Of a stretch of DNA of 64,000 nucleotides, positions 45,509 through 53,655 are shown piece after piece. The stretch covers positions 2,046,001 to 2,110,000 of the forward strand of contig JAFHKN010000002.1 of the NCBI GenBank assembly GCA_016937575.1. The letters run 5' to 3'. Origin of the DNA: Roseomonas aeriglobus. Its GTDB lineage: Bacteria; Pseudomonadota; Alphaproteobacteria; Sphingomonadales; Sphingomonadaceae. The number at the start of each line of letters is the position of its first letter. Within the stretch, counting starts at the first letter, position 1. The notes below the pieces were generated by a model. It was not told the DNA's origin. It saw nothing but the letters and a program-made list of their open reading frames with translations, and did not search any database. The translations under genes and the position numbers were made by a program.

Positions 45509-46405
45509 GTGACCACCTACCTCCCCACGCTGAAACAGCTCCAATATCTCGTCGCGCTGCGGGACGTCGGCCATTTCGGCCGGGCGGCAGAGGCATGTTT
45601 CGTCACCCAATCGACGCTGTCGGCCGGCATCCGCGAGCTGGAGACGCTGATCGGAATCACGCTGGTCGAGCGCACGCGCCGCGTCGTCCGCTTCACGCCG
45701 TTGGGCGAACGCATTGCCGAAAAGGCACGCCGCGTGCTGCGCGAGGCGGAGGAACTGGGCGACATGGCCCGCGCCGCCGGCCAGCCGCTGTCGGGCGAGA
45801 TGCGGATGAGCGTCATTCCGACCATCGCGCCGTTCATGCTGCCGCAGATCCTGCCGCGCCTGCGCCGCGACTATCCCGACCTGAAACTCTATCTGCGTGA
45901 GGAGCCGAGCGGCGCCGCGTGCGAAGGCCTGCACCAGGGCCGCACCGACTGCGTCCTGCTTGCCCTGCCCTATGCCTGTGGCGAAGTGGAGGCGGCGCGG
46001 CTGTTCGAGGATCGACTGCACCTTGCCTATCCCAAAGGGGAGTTGACGCCCACCGCCGCGGGCATCCGCCCGAGCGAGATCGACGAGAGCCGGCTGCTGC
46101 TGCTCGAGGACGGGCATTGCCTCAAGGACCACGCCCTGGCGGCGTGCAATCGCCCCGAGATCCGCGCCGAGGCGACGATGCTGGGCACGTCGCTGCACAC
46201 CATCGTGCAAATGGTCGACAATGGTCTGGGCATGACGATCCTGCCCGAAATGGCGCTGGAAGCGGGGATTCTCGAGCGGACGCAGATCGCGTCGGCACCG
46301 CTTGCCGCCGACAACCCCTCGCGGCACATCGCGCTGGTGTGGCGCAAGGCGAGCCCGCGGGAAAAGGATTTCCGATTGCTGGCAACCGTGTTGGGAGAGG
46401 GGTAG
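45509..46405 (+). CDS. oxyR: OxyR, LysR-type peroxide-sensing activator
   Basis: A 298-residue LysR regulator. The N-terminal winged helix has LKQLQYLVALRDVGHFGRAA and SQ-like TQSTLSAGIRELE. The sensing cysteines are Cys204 and Cys213 in DGHCLKDHALAAC, nine residues apart as Cys199/Cys208 in E. coli OxyR, so disulfide switching is expected. The start is GTG 45509. Divergence from ahpC confirms the call. Confidence 0.95.
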   Translation: MTTYLPTLKQLQYLVALRDVGHFGRAAEACFVTQSTLSAGIRELETLIGITLVERTRRVVRFTPLGERIAEKARRVLREAEELGDMARAAGQPLSGEMRMSVIPTIAPFMLPQILPRLRRDYPDLKLYLREEPSGAACEGLHQGRTDCVLLALPYACGEVEAARLFEDRLHLAYPKGELTPTAAGIRPSEIDESRLLLLEDGHCLKDHALAACNRPEIRAEATMLGTSLHTIVQMVDNGLGMTILPEMALEAGILERTQIASAPLAADNPSRHIALVWRKASPREKDFRLLATVLGEG

Positions 46406-46445
46406 GCGTTCCCCGCCCAAGCCGCCGTCAATTTCGACCTCCGTC

Positions 46446-46539
46446 GTCATCCCCGCGAAGGCGGGGATAATTGTGGCTGACCTTGGTGAGAGGAGCCGTG
46501 CATTCAGCGAGAATTGATCCCCGCCTTCGCGGGGATGAC
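46446..46539. repeat. REPIN-like palindromic element, copy 5
   Basis: A 94-bp element with near-perfect arms GTCATCCCCGCGAAGGCGGG and CCCGCCTTCGCGGGGATGAC, inner motifs TTGTGGCTGACC and ATTCAGCGAGAATTGAT. The cleanest copy in the window; it lies between the convergent oxyR and moaE genes. Confidence 0.9.
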
Positions 46540-46578
46540 GACCGAAATCTTACGCGCTGCGTCGTTCCGGACAGCCCC

Positions 46579-47016
46579 TTACCGCCAGCGCGCCGCCGCA
46601 TCCTCGTCGTCGTGACGCGCCTCGACCCAACGCGAACCGTCGGCCGTCACTTCGCGCTTCCAGAACGGCGCTTCGGTCTTCAGCCGGTCGATCAGGCTCG
46701 CGCATGCCTCGAGTGCCGCGACCCGGTGACGCGCCGCGGTGCCGACGAACACCACCCGCTCGCCCGGCGCCATCGGCCCGACGCGGTGGACGATCGTCAC
46801 GTTCAGCAAATCCCACCGCGTCGCGGCACCCTCGGCCAGCGCGGTCAACGCCGCCTCGGTCATGCCGGGATAATGTTCGAGATCGAGGACGCTCACTCCG
46901 TCATCGGCCCGGACGAGCCCGGTAAAACTCGCGACCGCCCCGGCCCCGTCCGCCTCGATTTCGGCCAACGCGGACGCGATATCGATGGGGTCGCGCTGGA
47001 CAACGACCCGAATCAT
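46579..47016 (-). CDS. moaE: MoaE, molybdopterin synthase catalytic subunit
   Basis: Inserts two sulfurs from MoaD thiocarboxylate into precursor Z (cPMP) to make molybdopterin. It has 145 residues. GAVASFTGLVRADD, LEHYPGMTEAAL, VHRVGPMAPGERVV and catalytic-region KTEAPFWKRE are conserved. The ATG overlaps the moaD stop as ATGA, so the two subunits are made together. Confidence 0.95.
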   Translation of the reverse strand: MIRVVVQRDPIDIASALAEIEADGAGAVASFTGLVRADDGVSVLDLEHYPGMTEAALTALAEGAATRWDLLNVTIVHRVGPMAPGERVVFVGTAARHRVAALEACASLIDRLKTEAPFWKREVTADGSRWVEARHDDEDAAARWR

Positions 47017-47270
47017 CCGCCGGTGACCGGGGGAAAGATCGCCACTTCCCTTGCATCGACGATGCTCGCGTCCAGCGGCACGAACGCCTGGTCGACCGCC
47101 GCGCGCAGCTTCGCACGGTCGTCGAACGCCTGCGCATGCGCCGCGCTGCCGGCCGCCAGCCAGTCGAGCAGCGCCGCGACCGTAGTCACCTCCGCCGGCG
47201 GTTCGACCCGCTCGCTACCCCGACCGACGTTTTCGCGCACCCAGGCGAAATAGAGCATCTCGAGCGCCAT
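47013..47270 (-). CDS. moaD: MoaD, molybdopterin synthase sulfur carrier
   Basis: An 85-residue ubiquitin-fold protein ending in Gly-Gly (FPPVTGG), the C-terminus that is thiocarboxylated for sulfur transfer to MoaE. The ATG at 47270 overlaps the pgsA stop as TGATG; the longer open frame upstream is a shadow of pgsA. Followed by moaE with a 4-bp overlap. Confidence 0.93.
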   Translation of the reverse strand: MALEMLYFAWVRENVGRGSERVEPPAEVTTVAALLDWLAAGSAAHAQAFDDRAKLRAAVDQAFVPLDASIVDAREVAIFPPVTGG

Positions 47271-47839
47271 CAGCTGTCCATGTGGCGCAGGCCGACGCGC
47301 AGATAGTCCCAGCCGGTGATCATCGTCAGCGCTGCCGCGCCCCACAGGCTGGCGAGGCCGACGATCTTGACGAACGCCCAGCCCGGCAGCGCGCCCGCCA
47401 GGATCAGCGCGCCCAGCGACACGAGTTGCAGCGTCGTCTTCCACTTGGCGAGCGCCGATACCGGCACCGACACCTGGATGCCGCCCAGGAACTCGCGCAA
47501 CCCGCTGACCATGATTTCGCGCAGCAGGATGACCATCGCCGCAATCAGGTGAATGCCGGTGATGATCGCGCGATCCTCGAATCGCGTGCCGACCAGCATC
47601 AAGATGACGGCGGCAACCATGATCTTGTCGGCGATCGGATCGAGGAACTGGCCGAGCTTGGACACCGTCCCCTGCGCGCGCGCCAGATAGCCGTCGAAAT
47701 AATCGGTGATGCCCATCAGGCAGTAGAGCGCAAATGCCATTGCATAGCCCGCCTCCCACTGAGGCCACCACAGCAGCGCGACGAGCAGCGGCACGGTGAC
47801 GATCCGCGACAGGGTCAGGAGGTTCGGAAGCGTAAGCAT
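47270..47839 (-). CDS. pgsA: PgsA, phosphatidylglycerophosphate synthase
   Basis: A 189-residue CDP-alcohol phosphatidyltransferase of the inner membrane that makes phosphatidylglycerophosphate from CDP-diacylglycerol. The family signature D-x2-DG-x2-AR-x8-G-x3-D-x3-D is intact in ITDYFDGYLARAQ and GQFLDPIADK. About five membrane segments. The ATG at 47839 begins the usual MLTLPNLLTLSRI; the open frame upstream is intergenic. Its stop overlaps moaD. Confidence 0.95.
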   Translation of the reverse strand: MLTLPNLLTLSRIVTVPLLVALLWWPQWEAGYAMAFALYCLMGITDYFDGYLARAQGTVSKLGQFLDPIADKIMVAAVILMLVGTRFEDRAIITGIHLIAAMVILLREIMVSGLREFLGGIQVSVPVSALAKWKTTLQLVSLGALILAGALPGWAFVKIVGLASLWGAAALTMITGWDYLRVGLRHMDS

Positions 47840-48089
47840 TGACGACGCTGGCTTACGCGCGGGCAGACGCGGGAGCAACCGGGGTTGAGGGAGGGTTGCG
47901 TCGAGGGGGGCCATCCTCGGTCGCCCCCCGGTTCGTCGACGCGCCCTGCCCTCGGCCGCGACAATGCGCGACAGTTGCAGGAGGTAGGAGCCTCGCGGGA
48001 GGACGCATCCGGCCGATCCGCCATTGCCGCCCCGCCCCACTCTCCGCTATTGCCCGCGGCGGGGACAATCGCTCGAGGCGTCGCGTAAC
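47840..48089. other. Divergent intergenic region, no gene recognised
   Basis: A 250-bp GC-rich gap between pgsA and the LplT-like transporter gene. It contains an inverted repeat GGGGGGCC...CGCCCCCC near 47906-47932 and a purine-rich stretch near 47982-48003 but no ORF with a credible start, and no RNA family I can name. Confidence 0.4.
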
Positions 48090-49379
48090 ATGTTCAATGC
48101 CCTCGGGCTTCTCAAGGAGCGGCGGTTCCTGCCGCTATTCGTCACGCAGTTCCTGGGCGCGTTCAACGACAATCTGTTCAAGACGGCGATGGTCCTGTTC
48201 GCGACCTATCAGATCTTCAATGACGCGGAGATGGAGGCGCATTTCAATGCGCTGGCGACAGGGCTCGCCATCCTGCCGTTCTTCCTGCTGTCCGCGCTGT
48301 CGGGGCAGCTTGCCGATACTTACGACAAATCGCGCATCATCCGGTTGGTAAAGACAGCCGAAATCTTCATCATGGTGTTCGGCGCCGCCGGGCTGCTCGC
48401 GGCAAAGGCCGGCTATACGTCGGTCGGCCTGGGCATGATGCTGGGTGCGGTGCTGATGCTCGGCACCCATTCGACCTTCTTCGGGCCGATCAAATACGCC
48501 ATCCTGCCACAGCATCTGAAGGATCACGAAGTCCTGGGCGGCACCGGTCTGGTGGAAGCCGCGACCTATCTGTCGATTCTGATGGGCACGGTGCTCGCCG
48601 GCTGGATCGCGGTGGAGGCGGCGGCCGGGATGGTCATCATCGTTGCGCTGATCGGGTGGGTCACCGGTCGCCTGGTCCCCCCCGCCCCGCGCGTGGGGCC
48701 GCCACTGAAGATCAACTACAATCCGATCACCGCGTCCTGGCATCTGATCTCGGCGACGATGCACATCCGCCGCCTGTTCCTGGCGATCCTGGCGATCAGC
48801 TTCTTCTGGACGATCGGCAGCGTGCTGATCATCATCTTCCCGCCTCTGGTGAAAAACGTGCTGACCGCCGACGAAAAGGTCGCCAGCCTGGCGATCGCGA
48901 TCTTCTCGGTCGGCGTCGCGATCGGCTCGGTCGCGATCAATGCGATGCTGAAGGGGCAGATTTCGGCGCGCTATTCACCGATTTCGGTCGTGGCGATGGG
49001 CGCCTTCGTCGTTGCCTTCTCGGTCGAGGCACGGATGTTCCAGCCGGCACCGCCGGGCCAGCTTTACGACGTCGCGACCTTCCTGACGCATTCGCAGTCG
49101 CTGATCATCATGGCCACGCTGCTCGCCATCGCGGTCGCCGGCGGGATGTTCGTCGTGCCGCTCTACGCGTTCCTGACCACGACGGTTACGAAGGACCAGA
49201 CGGCGCGCACCGTGGCGGCGAACAATGTCGTCAACGCCGGCGCGATGACGGTCGGCGCGATCGCCGTGCTGGTCATTACCGGCTTCGGTGTGACACCGCA
49301 GGACATGCTGCTGCTGGTGGCGGCGATGTGCCTGTTCTCCGCCTGGCTGGCGCAGAAGCTGCACCGCGCCTGTGACTGA
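48090..49379 (+). CDS. MFS transporter, LplT-like (lysophospholipid flippase type)
   Basis: A 429-residue transporter with about twelve hydrophobic segments. The N-terminus (LPLFVTQFLGAFNDNLFKTA) and HSTFFGPIKYAILPQHL are characteristic of the LplT group, which moves lysophospholipids inward for re-acylation; in E. coli it acts with the Aas acyltransferase. No acyltransferase domain is fused here. The ATG at 48090 starts the conserved N-terminus; the open frame extends 22 codons upstream. It is divergent from pgsA, another phospholipid gene, which fits the assignment. Confidence 0.85.
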   Translation: MFNALGLLKERRFLPLFVTQFLGAFNDNLFKTAMVLFATYQIFNDAEMEAHFNALATGLAILPFFLLSALSGQLADTYDKSRIIRLVKTAEIFIMVFGAAGLLAAKAGYTSVGLGMMLGAVLMLGTHSTFFGPIKYAILPQHLKDHEVLGGTGLVEAATYLSILMGTVLAGWIAVEAAAGMVIIVALIGWVTGRLVPPAPRVGPPLKINYNPITASWHLISATMHIRRLFLAILAISFFWTIGSVLIIIFPPLVKNVLTADEKVASLAIAIFSVGVAIGSVAINAMLKGQISARYSPISVVAMGAFVVAFSVEARMFQPAPPGQLYDVATFLTHSQSLIIMATLLAIAVAGGMFVVPLYAFLTTTVTKDQTARTVAANNVVNAGAMTVGAIAVLVITGFGVTPQDMLLLVAAMCLFSAWLAQKLHRACD

Positions 49380-49521
49380 AGGCGGGCCCGCCCGGGTCCG
49401 CTGAAAATCATGCTGCGACGACGGCCGGAGCGCCGGCTACCAACAGGTCGCCCTCGTCAAGGCTCCCGCCGTCGCCGGAGCACAGGCCGGCGAGTGGCGA
49501 TTGCTCCGACGCTAAGCGGCT

Positions 49522-49689
49522 TCACACCAGAAACGTATAGAAACACACGAAAAACGCCGTGAAGCTCAGCGCGAACAGCTTCAGGTCGTTGTCATCGCTC
49601 GTCACCGCTACCACGCGTTGCGGGGGGAGCGATCGGCGAAACGGGTGGCGTCGGGCTTCGTCGGTCAGGACAAGATAACGGCGTTTCAT
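49522..49689 (-). CDS. Small membrane protein of 55 residues
   Basis: A short ORF starting ATG 49689 in a 738-bp gap. The N-terminal half is basic (MKRRYLVLTDEARRHPFRRS); the C-terminal half is a single hydrophobic helix (LKLFALSFTAFFVCFYTFLV), the shape of a single-pass small membrane protein with cytoplasmic Arg-rich end. It has a complete start and stop, and its amphipathic arrangement is unlikely by chance in GC-rich DNA. Function unknown. Convergent with the LplT-like gene. Confidence 0.6.
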   Translation of the reverse strand: MKRRYLVLTDEARRHPFRRSLPPQRVVAVTSDDNDLKLFALSFTAFFVCFYTFLV

Positions 49690-49854
49690 AGCCACCAGTT
49701 AACGCGCCGTTTACGATTTCGGCCATCCGGGATTTGCGGTTAACGGCCGTCCGATTTCGGCACGGCTGCCGAAATGGAGCGAACGGCGGCGCTACGCCCT
49801 GCCCTGAACACTGCGCCCCTTGCTTGACGACCCAAGCCTCTGTATGTCTCGCTT

Positions 49855-49868
49855 TGATACCGGTGTCA
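49855..49868. promoter_or_regulatory. LacI-family operator-like palindrome
   Basis: TGATACCGGTGTCA: a 14-bp palindrome with a central CG and one mismatched pair. Even-length palindromes centred on CG are typical operators of LacI-family sugar repressors. It lies about 250 bp before the TBDT start and 56 bp before the short leader-like ORF. Confidence 0.45.
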
Positions 49869-49923
49869 TAGCCGGCAAAGAGCGGTCTGAGCCGCCAGAG
49901 AGAGTTGAGGAGGGGGCAGCCGC

Positions 49924-50073
49924 ATGATCGCGCAAATCGCTTACAAGCCGCGTCGCGCTATCGTCGGCGACGTCAGGGCCGCCCGCGTCGGCGGCGCGCA
50001 GCATGTCGCCCCTGCCCTGCGCACGCCTCGGCACGCTGCCGTCACCGCACCCGCCATCGCTGTTTCGAACTGA
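49924..50073 (+). CDS. Possible 49-residue leader ORF ahead of the TBDT
   Basis: ATG 49924 follows a strong ribosome site (GAGGAGGGGG, about eight bases upstream) and runs to TGA 50071-50073, 44 bp before the TBDT start. The product (MIAQIAYKPRRAIVGDVRAA...) is basic and Ala/Val/Arg-rich, without a clear membrane segment or regulatory codon run. It could be a leader peptide, a small protein or chance. Low confidence. Confidence 0.3.
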   Translation: MIAQIAYKPRRAIVGDVRAARVGGAQHVAPALRTPRHAAVTAPAIAVSN

Positions 50074-50117
50074 CGATCGCGCAGCCAGCGCGACGCACAC
50101 ATATCTGGGAGGATTTG

Positions 50118-53100
50118 ATGAAAGCCCTGAAGACCGCTTCTCGCCTCGGCGCCACGTCCACGCTCGCGATTGCGGTCGCGGCGCTGTTCGGTCCGACGCC
50201 GGCGGACGCGCATGACGGCCCGACGCCTGCCGCAGCGGTCACCGTGCCGGTTCAGACGGGAACGCCCTCCCAGACTGTCCCGAGCCCGCAGGACGCGAGC
50301 GAAGGCGACATCGTCGTCACCGGTTACCGGGCCGCCCTGGAAAGCGCGATCGATACCAAGCGCATCGCGACCGTGCAGGTCGACGCGATCAATGCCGACG
50401 ACATTGCCGACTTTCCCGACAATAACCTGGCCGAATCGCTGCAACGCCTTCCCGGCGTCTCGATCGATCGGGACAATGGCGAAGGGCGCGGCATTACGGT
50501 TCGCGGCCTGGGCGGCGACTTCAACCGCACTCGCCTGAACGGCTTGGAGGCGCTGGCAACCGCGGGGTCGAACGATGCGGGCACCAGCCCCAACCGCAGC
50601 CGCAGCTTCGATTACAACACCTTCGCCTCCGAACTCTTCAGTTCGCTGAAGGTCCAGAAGACGCCGTCGGCCGAAACCGACGAAGGCTCGCTCGGCGCCA
50701 CGATCGACCTGCAGACCGGCCGGCCGTTCGACTATAAGAAGAGCACCTTCGCGCTATCGACCGAAGGCAGCTACCAGCAGAATTCGAAGAAATGGTCGCC
50801 GCGTATCGCCGGGCTGGCGTCGACGCGGTTCGCCGGCGGCGACATGGGAATCCTGATCTCGGGCGCCTACGCGAAGGCGCAGAACGAGCTCGACCAGTAC
50901 GCCCGCGCGGCCGGCCAGTCGGACTATCTCTATCGCGGGACGCAATGGGCGGGGAACGAGAATCCCCAGCGCGCCGGCTTCGCGGCCCCGGCAGGTACGA
51001 CGTTCGGCAGCGCCATCACCAACCCCGACGCCATAGCCTTCCAGACCGGGTCGGACGCCGCGGCCTATGCGAAGCTGTATCCCGGTGCGCCGTACAACAC
51101 GGCCGGCCGCTTCGACGATTCGCTGGTTCGCATTCCGGCGCTTGCGACGCTGCAACAGCAGGACGTGAAGAACGAGCGCATCGGCCTGACCGCCGCCTAT
51201 CAATGGCGGATCTCGAGCCGGACGCTGCTCAGCATCGACGGCGCCTACTCGCGCTTCAAGAACCGGTCGACGAACAATCAGATCTCGTCCGTCGGCCTGA
51301 ACCGAAACAACACCAACGCCGCCTATAACACCGCCCCATCGGTCGGCGGTGCGCTGGCGCCCGGCGCGGGCCTGGCGATCACCGGATCGACCGGCTCGCG
51401 GGCGCTATATCCCGGCCTATGCACGCCCGCCGCGGGGAGCGATCTGGTCCCCGCGCAGGATTGCGGCCAGCAACTCTATGGCACCACCCCGGCATTTGCG
51501 ACCGCGCTCGATCGCAACGGCAACCGGGTGACCTCGGTGCTGGCGCCCTCGGCCGTCGTGCCGGGCGCGTTGGCGGCAAGCGATCCGGCGGCGGCCAACA
51601 TCTTCTCGACCAACCCGTTCAATCTCGATCCCTATGATTACTACAACAACCCGAATTCGGTCGGTTACATCCCTTCGATCAACCGCACCGCCTTCCGCGG
51701 CCAGTTGATCGGCCGCCCGGCGGTCGATGTGCTCGATGCCAATGTTTCAAACGGCGTCGCTGACTATCTCGTCCTGCGCAACGTCGATTTCCGCTCGGCG
51801 GCCGACCAGAGCGAATATACGACGGAGTTCAAGCAGGCATCGCTCAACCTGTCGCATCAGTTCACCGACACGTTCAAGGCCGTGTTCATCGGCGGCATGT
51901 CCGAATCGACGAACAATACGCAAGGCCTGCTCGTCGAATTCAACCGCATGGATAGCCCCAACAACTTCGTCTACGACGAACGGGGCGGCGGCGACATGCC
52001 CAAGATCGACTTCGGCTTCAATGCCGCCGATCCCAATGCCTGGGAAGTCGTCAAGGGCTTCTCGGCGATCCGCCATTACCAGCGCAAGGTGAAGAACACC
52101 TACAAGCAGGGGAAGATCGACTTCGATTGGCAGGTGAACGACGAATTCAATCTTGGGTTCGGCGGGAATTATCGCGAGTTCGGGTTTGAAACGTCACTGG
52201 CGGAACGCAACAACGACCTGCTCAATCCGACATTGAAGGAAGCCGGCGCCACCGTCGCGTCCGTCAGCAAGGTCGTCAATTTCGGACAGGGGCTGAACGT
52301 GCCGGAGGGCACGGCCTCGCAATTCATCGTGCCGACGATCGCCGGGTTCCAGAACCTGTTCGACTTCACCTGCGACTGCGTCAACAAATGGGGTGACTGG
52401 CGCCTGACGACGCGGCGCAACGGCGGGCGTGAGAATTTCTCGGTCACCGAAAAGGATACCGGGCTCTACTTCCAGGCCGACTGGAACACGACGATCTTCG
52501 ACATTCCGTTCCGCGGCAATGCCGGCACCCGCATCGCGATCACCGACGTGACATCGAACGGCACCACGACGGCCGGCCGCCCGATCGTCGGCACCAATCG
52601 CTATACCGATTACCTGCCGTCGATGAACCTGGTGTTCGAACCCCTGCCCGACGTCATCGTTCGGTTCGCGGTATCGAAGGTGATGGCGCGTCCGCTGCTC
52701 GGCAATCTGTCGCCGACCATCACCGCGATTTCGGTTCCGAACGACGGCAACAACGTCGGCGCGACGCTGACCGTCGGCAATCCGAAGCTCAAGCCGTTCC
52801 GCTCGACCAACCTCGACCTCAGCTACGAATGGTATTTCGCGCGTGGCGGCCTGTTCTCGGTCGCGTTGTTCCAGAAGGATATCGAAAGCTTCCCGCAGAC
52901 GATCCTGTTCACCGCGCCGCTCAGCCAGTTTGCGGATGCCGAGACGATCGCGGCGATCCGCGCGCAATTCACCAACGCGGCGCAGATCGCATATCTCGAC
53001 GCGAACAACCCCTTTACCGCACGCCAGTTCGCCGATGCGCCCGGCGGCTATCTGCGCGGCGTCGAAGTCAGCTACCAGCAGAACTTCACCTTCCTGCCGG

Positions 53101-53633
53101 GATTCCTCAAGAACTTCGGCGCGCAGCTGAACTACACCTACATCAAGTCTCAGCTGAACTATATTCTCGACCCCGGCGTGCAGAATGCGCAGGGTGTACA
53201 GGTGACGCCGCAGGTGTTGGGCCGTGGTCCGTTCCTGGGTGTTTCGCCCCAGGCGGTCAACGCGACCCTCTTCTACGAAACGAAGAAGTTCCGGGCCCGT
53301 GTCTCGGGTGCCTATCGCAAGGGCTACAGCACGCAATATCCGATCGCATCGGGGCCGTGCGCACCCGGCCTGCAGAGCATTCCGGCCAATCCGTCGATTG
53401 CAGGCACGGAATGCAACGGTCCGCTGGTCAACGACTTCGTGTCTTCCCGCTCGACGCTGAACGTCGATGCGTCGACGAGTTACAAGTTCACCGATTGGTT
53501 CTCGATCACCGCCGAGGGTCTGAACCTGACCAACCAGACCAGCAACCGCTACGCCTATGAAGCGCGCAACGTCGTAACCCAATATGCCAGCTCGGGCCCG
53601 ATCTATCGCATCGGCGCGCGGTTCAAATTCTGA
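50118..53633 (+). CDS. TonB-dependent receptor, Caulobacter/Xanthomonas glycan type
   Basis: A 1171-residue outer-membrane receptor: signal peptide (MKALKTASRLGATSTLAIAV, cleavage near ADA-HDG), TonB-box-like GDIVVTGYRAALESAIDTKR, plug domain (ADFPDNNLAESLQRLPGVSI, GRGITVRGLGGDFNRT) and a barrel ending YRIGARFKF. The LESAIDTKR...PDNNLAESLQR pattern is that of the TBDT subgroup linked to plant-glycan use. The ATG 50118 follows GGGAGGA. A GH43 glycosidase gene starts 22 bp downstream, so the ligand is probably an arabinose- or xylose-containing oligosaccharide. Confidence 0.95.
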   Translation: MKALKTASRLGATSTLAIAVAALFGPTPADAHDGPTPAAAVTVPVQTGTPSQTVPSPQDASEGDIVVTGYRAALESAIDTKRIATVQVDAINADDIADFPDNNLAESLQRLPGVSIDRDNGEGRGITVRGLGGDFNRTRLNGLEALATAGSNDAGTSPNRSRSFDYNTFASELFSSLKVQKTPSAETDEGSLGATIDLQTGRPFDYKKSTFALSTEGSYQQNSKKWSPRIAGLASTRFAGGDMGILISGAYAKAQNELDQYARAAGQSDYLYRGTQWAGNENPQRAGFAAPAGTTFGSAITNPDAIAFQTGSDAAAYAKLYPGAPYNTAGRFDDSLVRIPALATLQQQDVKNERIGLTAAYQWRISSRTLLSIDGAYSRFKNRSTNNQISSVGLNRNNTNAAYNTAPSVGGALAPGAGLAITGSTGSRALYPGLCTPAAGSDLVPAQDCGQQLYGTTPAFATALDRNGNRVTSVLAPSAVVPGALAASDPAAANIFSTNPFNLDPYDYYNNPNSVGYIPSINRTAFRGQLIGRPAVDVLDANVSNGVADYLVLRNVDFRSAADQSEYTTEFKQASLNLSHQFTDTFKAVFIGGMSESTNNTQGLLVEFNRMDSPNNFVYDERGGGDMPKIDFGFNAADPNAWEVVKGFSAIRHYQRKVKNTYKQGKIDFDWQVNDEFNLGFGGNYREFGFETSLAERNNDLLNPTLKEAGATVASVSKVVNFGQGLNVPEGTASQFIVPTIAGFQNLFDFTCDCVNKWGDWRLTTRRNGGRENFSVTEKDTGLYFQADWNTTIFDIPFRGNAGTRIAITDVTSNGTTTAGRPIVGTNRYTDYLPSMNLVFEPLPDVIVRFAVSKVMARPLLGNLSPTITAISVPNDGNNVGATLTVGNPKLKPFRSTNLDLSYEWYFARGGLFSVALFQKDIESFPQTILFTAPLSQFADAETIAAIRAQFTNAAQIAYLDANNPFTARQFADAPGGYLRGVEVSYQQNFTFLPGFLKNFGAQLNYTYIKSQLNYILDPGVQNAQGVQVTPQVLGRGPFLGVSPQAVNATLFYETKKFRARVSGAYRKGYSTQYPIASGPCAPGLQSIPANPSIAGTECNGPLVNDFVSSRSTLNVDASTSYKFTDWFSITAEGLNLTNQTSNRYAYEARNVVTQYASSGPIYRIGARFKF

Positions 53634-53655
53634 CGCGATCGGACGAGACGACACG

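Larger units (their letters stand above)
49690..50117. other. Upstream region of the TBDT/GH43 island
   Basis: A 428-bp gap between the 55-residue protein gene and the third TBDT. It holds a palindrome resembling a LacI-type operator at 49855-49868 and a short ORF with a strong ribosome site at 49924-50073. Nothing else was recognised; no regulator gene is in the island. Confidence 0.5.

Noticed and set aside
47840..48089. Possible structured RNA (6S- or SRP-like) in the pgsA upstream gap
   Set aside because: Hairpins are present, but no conserved 6S, SRP or riboswitch sequence could be recognised.
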